From Pseudobdellovibrio sp. (lineage in GTDB: Bacteria > Bdellovibrionota > Bdellovibrionia > Bdellovibrionales > Bdellovibrionaceae), in NCBI GenBank assembly GCA_025449725.1, contig JANWIU010000124.1, positions 1-6,465 of the forward strand: a DNA stretch of 6,465 bases, given 5' to 3'. Positions 6,133-6,465 of this stretch are shown here, one piece after another (the first letter of the stretch is position 1; each line of letters opens with the position of its first letter). The notes beneath the pieces were generated by a model. It did no database searches, was not told the DNA's origin, and was given only the letters and a program-made list of their open reading frames with translations. A program made the translations under genes and the position numbers.

Positions 6133-6465
6133 TTATCTTGAAACTTGTTTGCTTCGTCTTAACTGATTGTCGACGTCCCGCTTTTTGATGGCTTCACGTT
6201 TATCGTGGATCTTTTTACCTTTAACCAGAGCCAGTTCCAGCTTTACGCGGCCCTTTTTAAAATAGATTTTTAAAGGAACGCAAGTAAGGCCCTTTTCTCT
6301 TAATGCACCGTAAATTTTATCCAGTTCGTCTCTGTGAAGCAGGATTTTACGAAGCCTTTCAGGCTGATGATTGTTGTAACTGCTGGATTTGTATTCGCTG
6401 ATGTGAGCATTCTGCAGAAAGGCCTCGTTGCCCTTGAAGGCTATGTAAGAGTCCTTCAGCTGTAC
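6133..6465 (-). CDS. smpB: SsrA-binding protein SmpB, 3' part (N-terminus outside the window)
   Basis: SmpB binds tmRNA (SsrA) and delivers it to stalled ribosomes in trans-translation. The gene enters from the right edge in frame and gives 110 C-terminal residues ending in TAA at 6133-6135. Recognisable stretches include LKDSYIAFKGNEAFLQNAHI near the start, PERLRKILLHRDELDKIYG, CVPLKIYFKKGRVKLELALV, and KGKKIHDKREAIKKRD. These match E. coli SmpB in order, including KGKK-HDKR and the basic C-terminal tail that enters the ribosomal mRNA channel. About 48 N-terminal residues should lie beyond 6465. No intrinsic terminator is visible in the 39 bases after the stop, so read-through into the lipoprotein gene is possible. 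It is not in the usual pairing with rnr as far as this window shows. Confidence 0.95.
   Translation of the reverse strand, partial: VQLKDSYIAFKGNEAFLQNAHISEYKSSSYNNHQPERLRKILLHRDELDKIYGALREKGLTCVPLKIYFKKGRVKLELALVKGKKIHDKREAIKKRDVDNQLRRSKQVSR

Overview
The window looks like ordinary chromosome of a Gram-negative, AT-leaning bacterium. It has one Sec-exported protein with an AFA|D cleavage site, one lipobox lipoprotein, a YcgR-type PilZ protein, an RlmM-like rRNA methyltransferase and SmpB. This mix, together with large unrecognised exported proteins, suggests a member of Bdellovibrionota (Bdellovibrio-like). That is an inference from gene style, not proof. I see no insertion sequence, prophage, CRISPR array, tRNA or rRNA.

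Left part (1-2340): a leader region, then a single-gene transcription unit for a 693-residue exported protein of unknown function. It has a strong Shine-Dalgarno sequence, tandem stop codons and a textbook intrinsic terminator at 2307-2339.

Middle (2341-4370, + strand): a 98-residue orphan protein, an RlmM-like 2'-O-methyltransferase with a K-D-K-E tetrad, and a c-di-GMP-binding PilZ protein whose ATG directly follows the methyltransferase stop. The first canonical ATG of the methyltransferase (2949) is almost certainly not its true start. The frame stays open back to the stop of the orphan gene, and its translation resembles the N-terminal domain of RlmM, yet no ATG, GTG or TTG is available there. 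A terminator-like hairpin lies inside this extension.

Right part (4367-6465, - strand): the 3' end of smpB, then a lipoprotein gene and a two-domain chromate-transporter-family gene that overlap by one base. The chromate-family gene also overlaps the PilZ gene tail-to-tail by four bases. The lipoprotein is the most striking object in the window: its mature part is an 11-residue repeat with an aromatic residue at nearly every period and usually Arg three residues before it. This predicts a long rigid helix or right-handed coiled coil anchored in a membrane.

There is no clear evidence that the window forms one system. The best leads are the hendecad lipoprotein coupled to the ion transporter, and the non-canonical start of the methyltransferase.
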